Below, piece after piece: positions 5,111 through 5,254 of a stretch of DNA of 5,254 bases (position 1 is its first letter; each line of letters begins with the position of its first letter). Under the pieces are notes generated by a model. It was not told the DNA's origin. It did no database searches and saw nothing but the letters and a program-made list of their open reading frames with translations. The position numbers and the translations under genes were made by a program. Source of the DNA: an uncultured Collinsella sp. (lineage in GTDB: Bacteria > Actinomycetota > Coriobacteriia > Coriobacteriales > Coriobacteriaceae); assembly GCA_902496945.1 (NCBI GenBank), contig CABVDE010000068.1, forward strand, positions 1 to 5,254, in the 5' to 3' direction.

Positions 5111-5254
5111 CCGATTTCCGCGAGCTCGGACGCCAGCTCTTTACCGAGTTCGGCAGCATGCACCAGCGCATTTCGCGCTTTACGGACCAGGCTCTGAGCG
5201 GCGAGATGGCCGTCATGCGCGCGCTCATGCTCGCCGGCGGCTCGCTCACGCCAA
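5101..5254 (+). CDS. Probable MarR-family transcriptional regulator, N-terminal part only
   Basis: An open frame starts at GTG (5101-5103) and runs off the window after 51 codons. AGGGG (5090-5094) lies 6 nt upstream. The only early alternative, ATG at 5158, has no good ribosome binding site and would remove the first helix. The visible protein has an amphipathic first helix (FRELGRQLFTEFGSMHQRI, residues 6-24), then a helix ending in GEMAVMRALMLAGGSLTP (34-51), which resembles the start of the winged-helix domain in MarR proteins. The large inverted repeat at its start supports a self-regulating DNA-binding protein. It may also control the divergent dehydrogenase-permease genes. Family call rests on 51 residues and is tentative. 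Confidence 0.6.
   Translation, partial: MKDTDFRELGRQLFTEFGSMHQRISRFTDQALSGEMAVMRALMLAGGSLTP

Overview
The window looks like chromosome of a strict anaerobe of moderately high GC, most probably a gut Coriobacteriia (Collinsella- or Olsenella-like). This rests on the codon use, on a pyruvate formate-lyase of the Firmicutes/Actinobacteria type, and on the strong AGGAG-type ribosome binding sites. The genus is inferred, not proven.

Four complete genes lie on the minus strand and one partial gene on the plus strand. Read in the direction of minus-strand transcription (right to left), they are: a short-chain dehydrogenase/reductase (4061-4810); a 2-keto-3-deoxygluconate permease, KdgT (2930-3952); a strong intrinsic terminator (2856-2892) followed by a gene-free leader of about 400 nt; pyruvate formate-lyase lacking its C-terminal radical domain (410-2461); and a separate 83-residue gene (73-324) that encodes exactly that missing domain. 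On the plus strand, 5101-5254 is the start of a probable MarR-family regulator that runs off the window.

The most notable feature is the split pyruvate formate-lyase. The 683-residue protein keeps the Cys-Cys active site but ends where the glycyl-radical domain should begin. The next gene supplies that domain with its radical glycine (G58), its own start codon and its own ribosome binding site. The two cistrons are 85 nt apart, and that gap holds two RNA hairpins. Together the two proteins (766 residues) are about as long as one E. coli PflB (760).

The dehydrogenase and permease probably form a small unit for deoxy-keto-sugar (uronate/pectin-type) use. Its end product, pyruvate, is the substrate of the lyase further downstream. 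A GC-rich hairpin with a short U-rich tail between the two genes may reduce permease expression.

The divergent region 4811-5100 is rich in dyad symmetry. It contains a perfect 12-bp LacI-type palindrome, a 10-bp inverted repeat around a 16-nt spacer, and a perfect 16-bp inverted repeat whose right arm covers the GTG start of the MarR-like gene.
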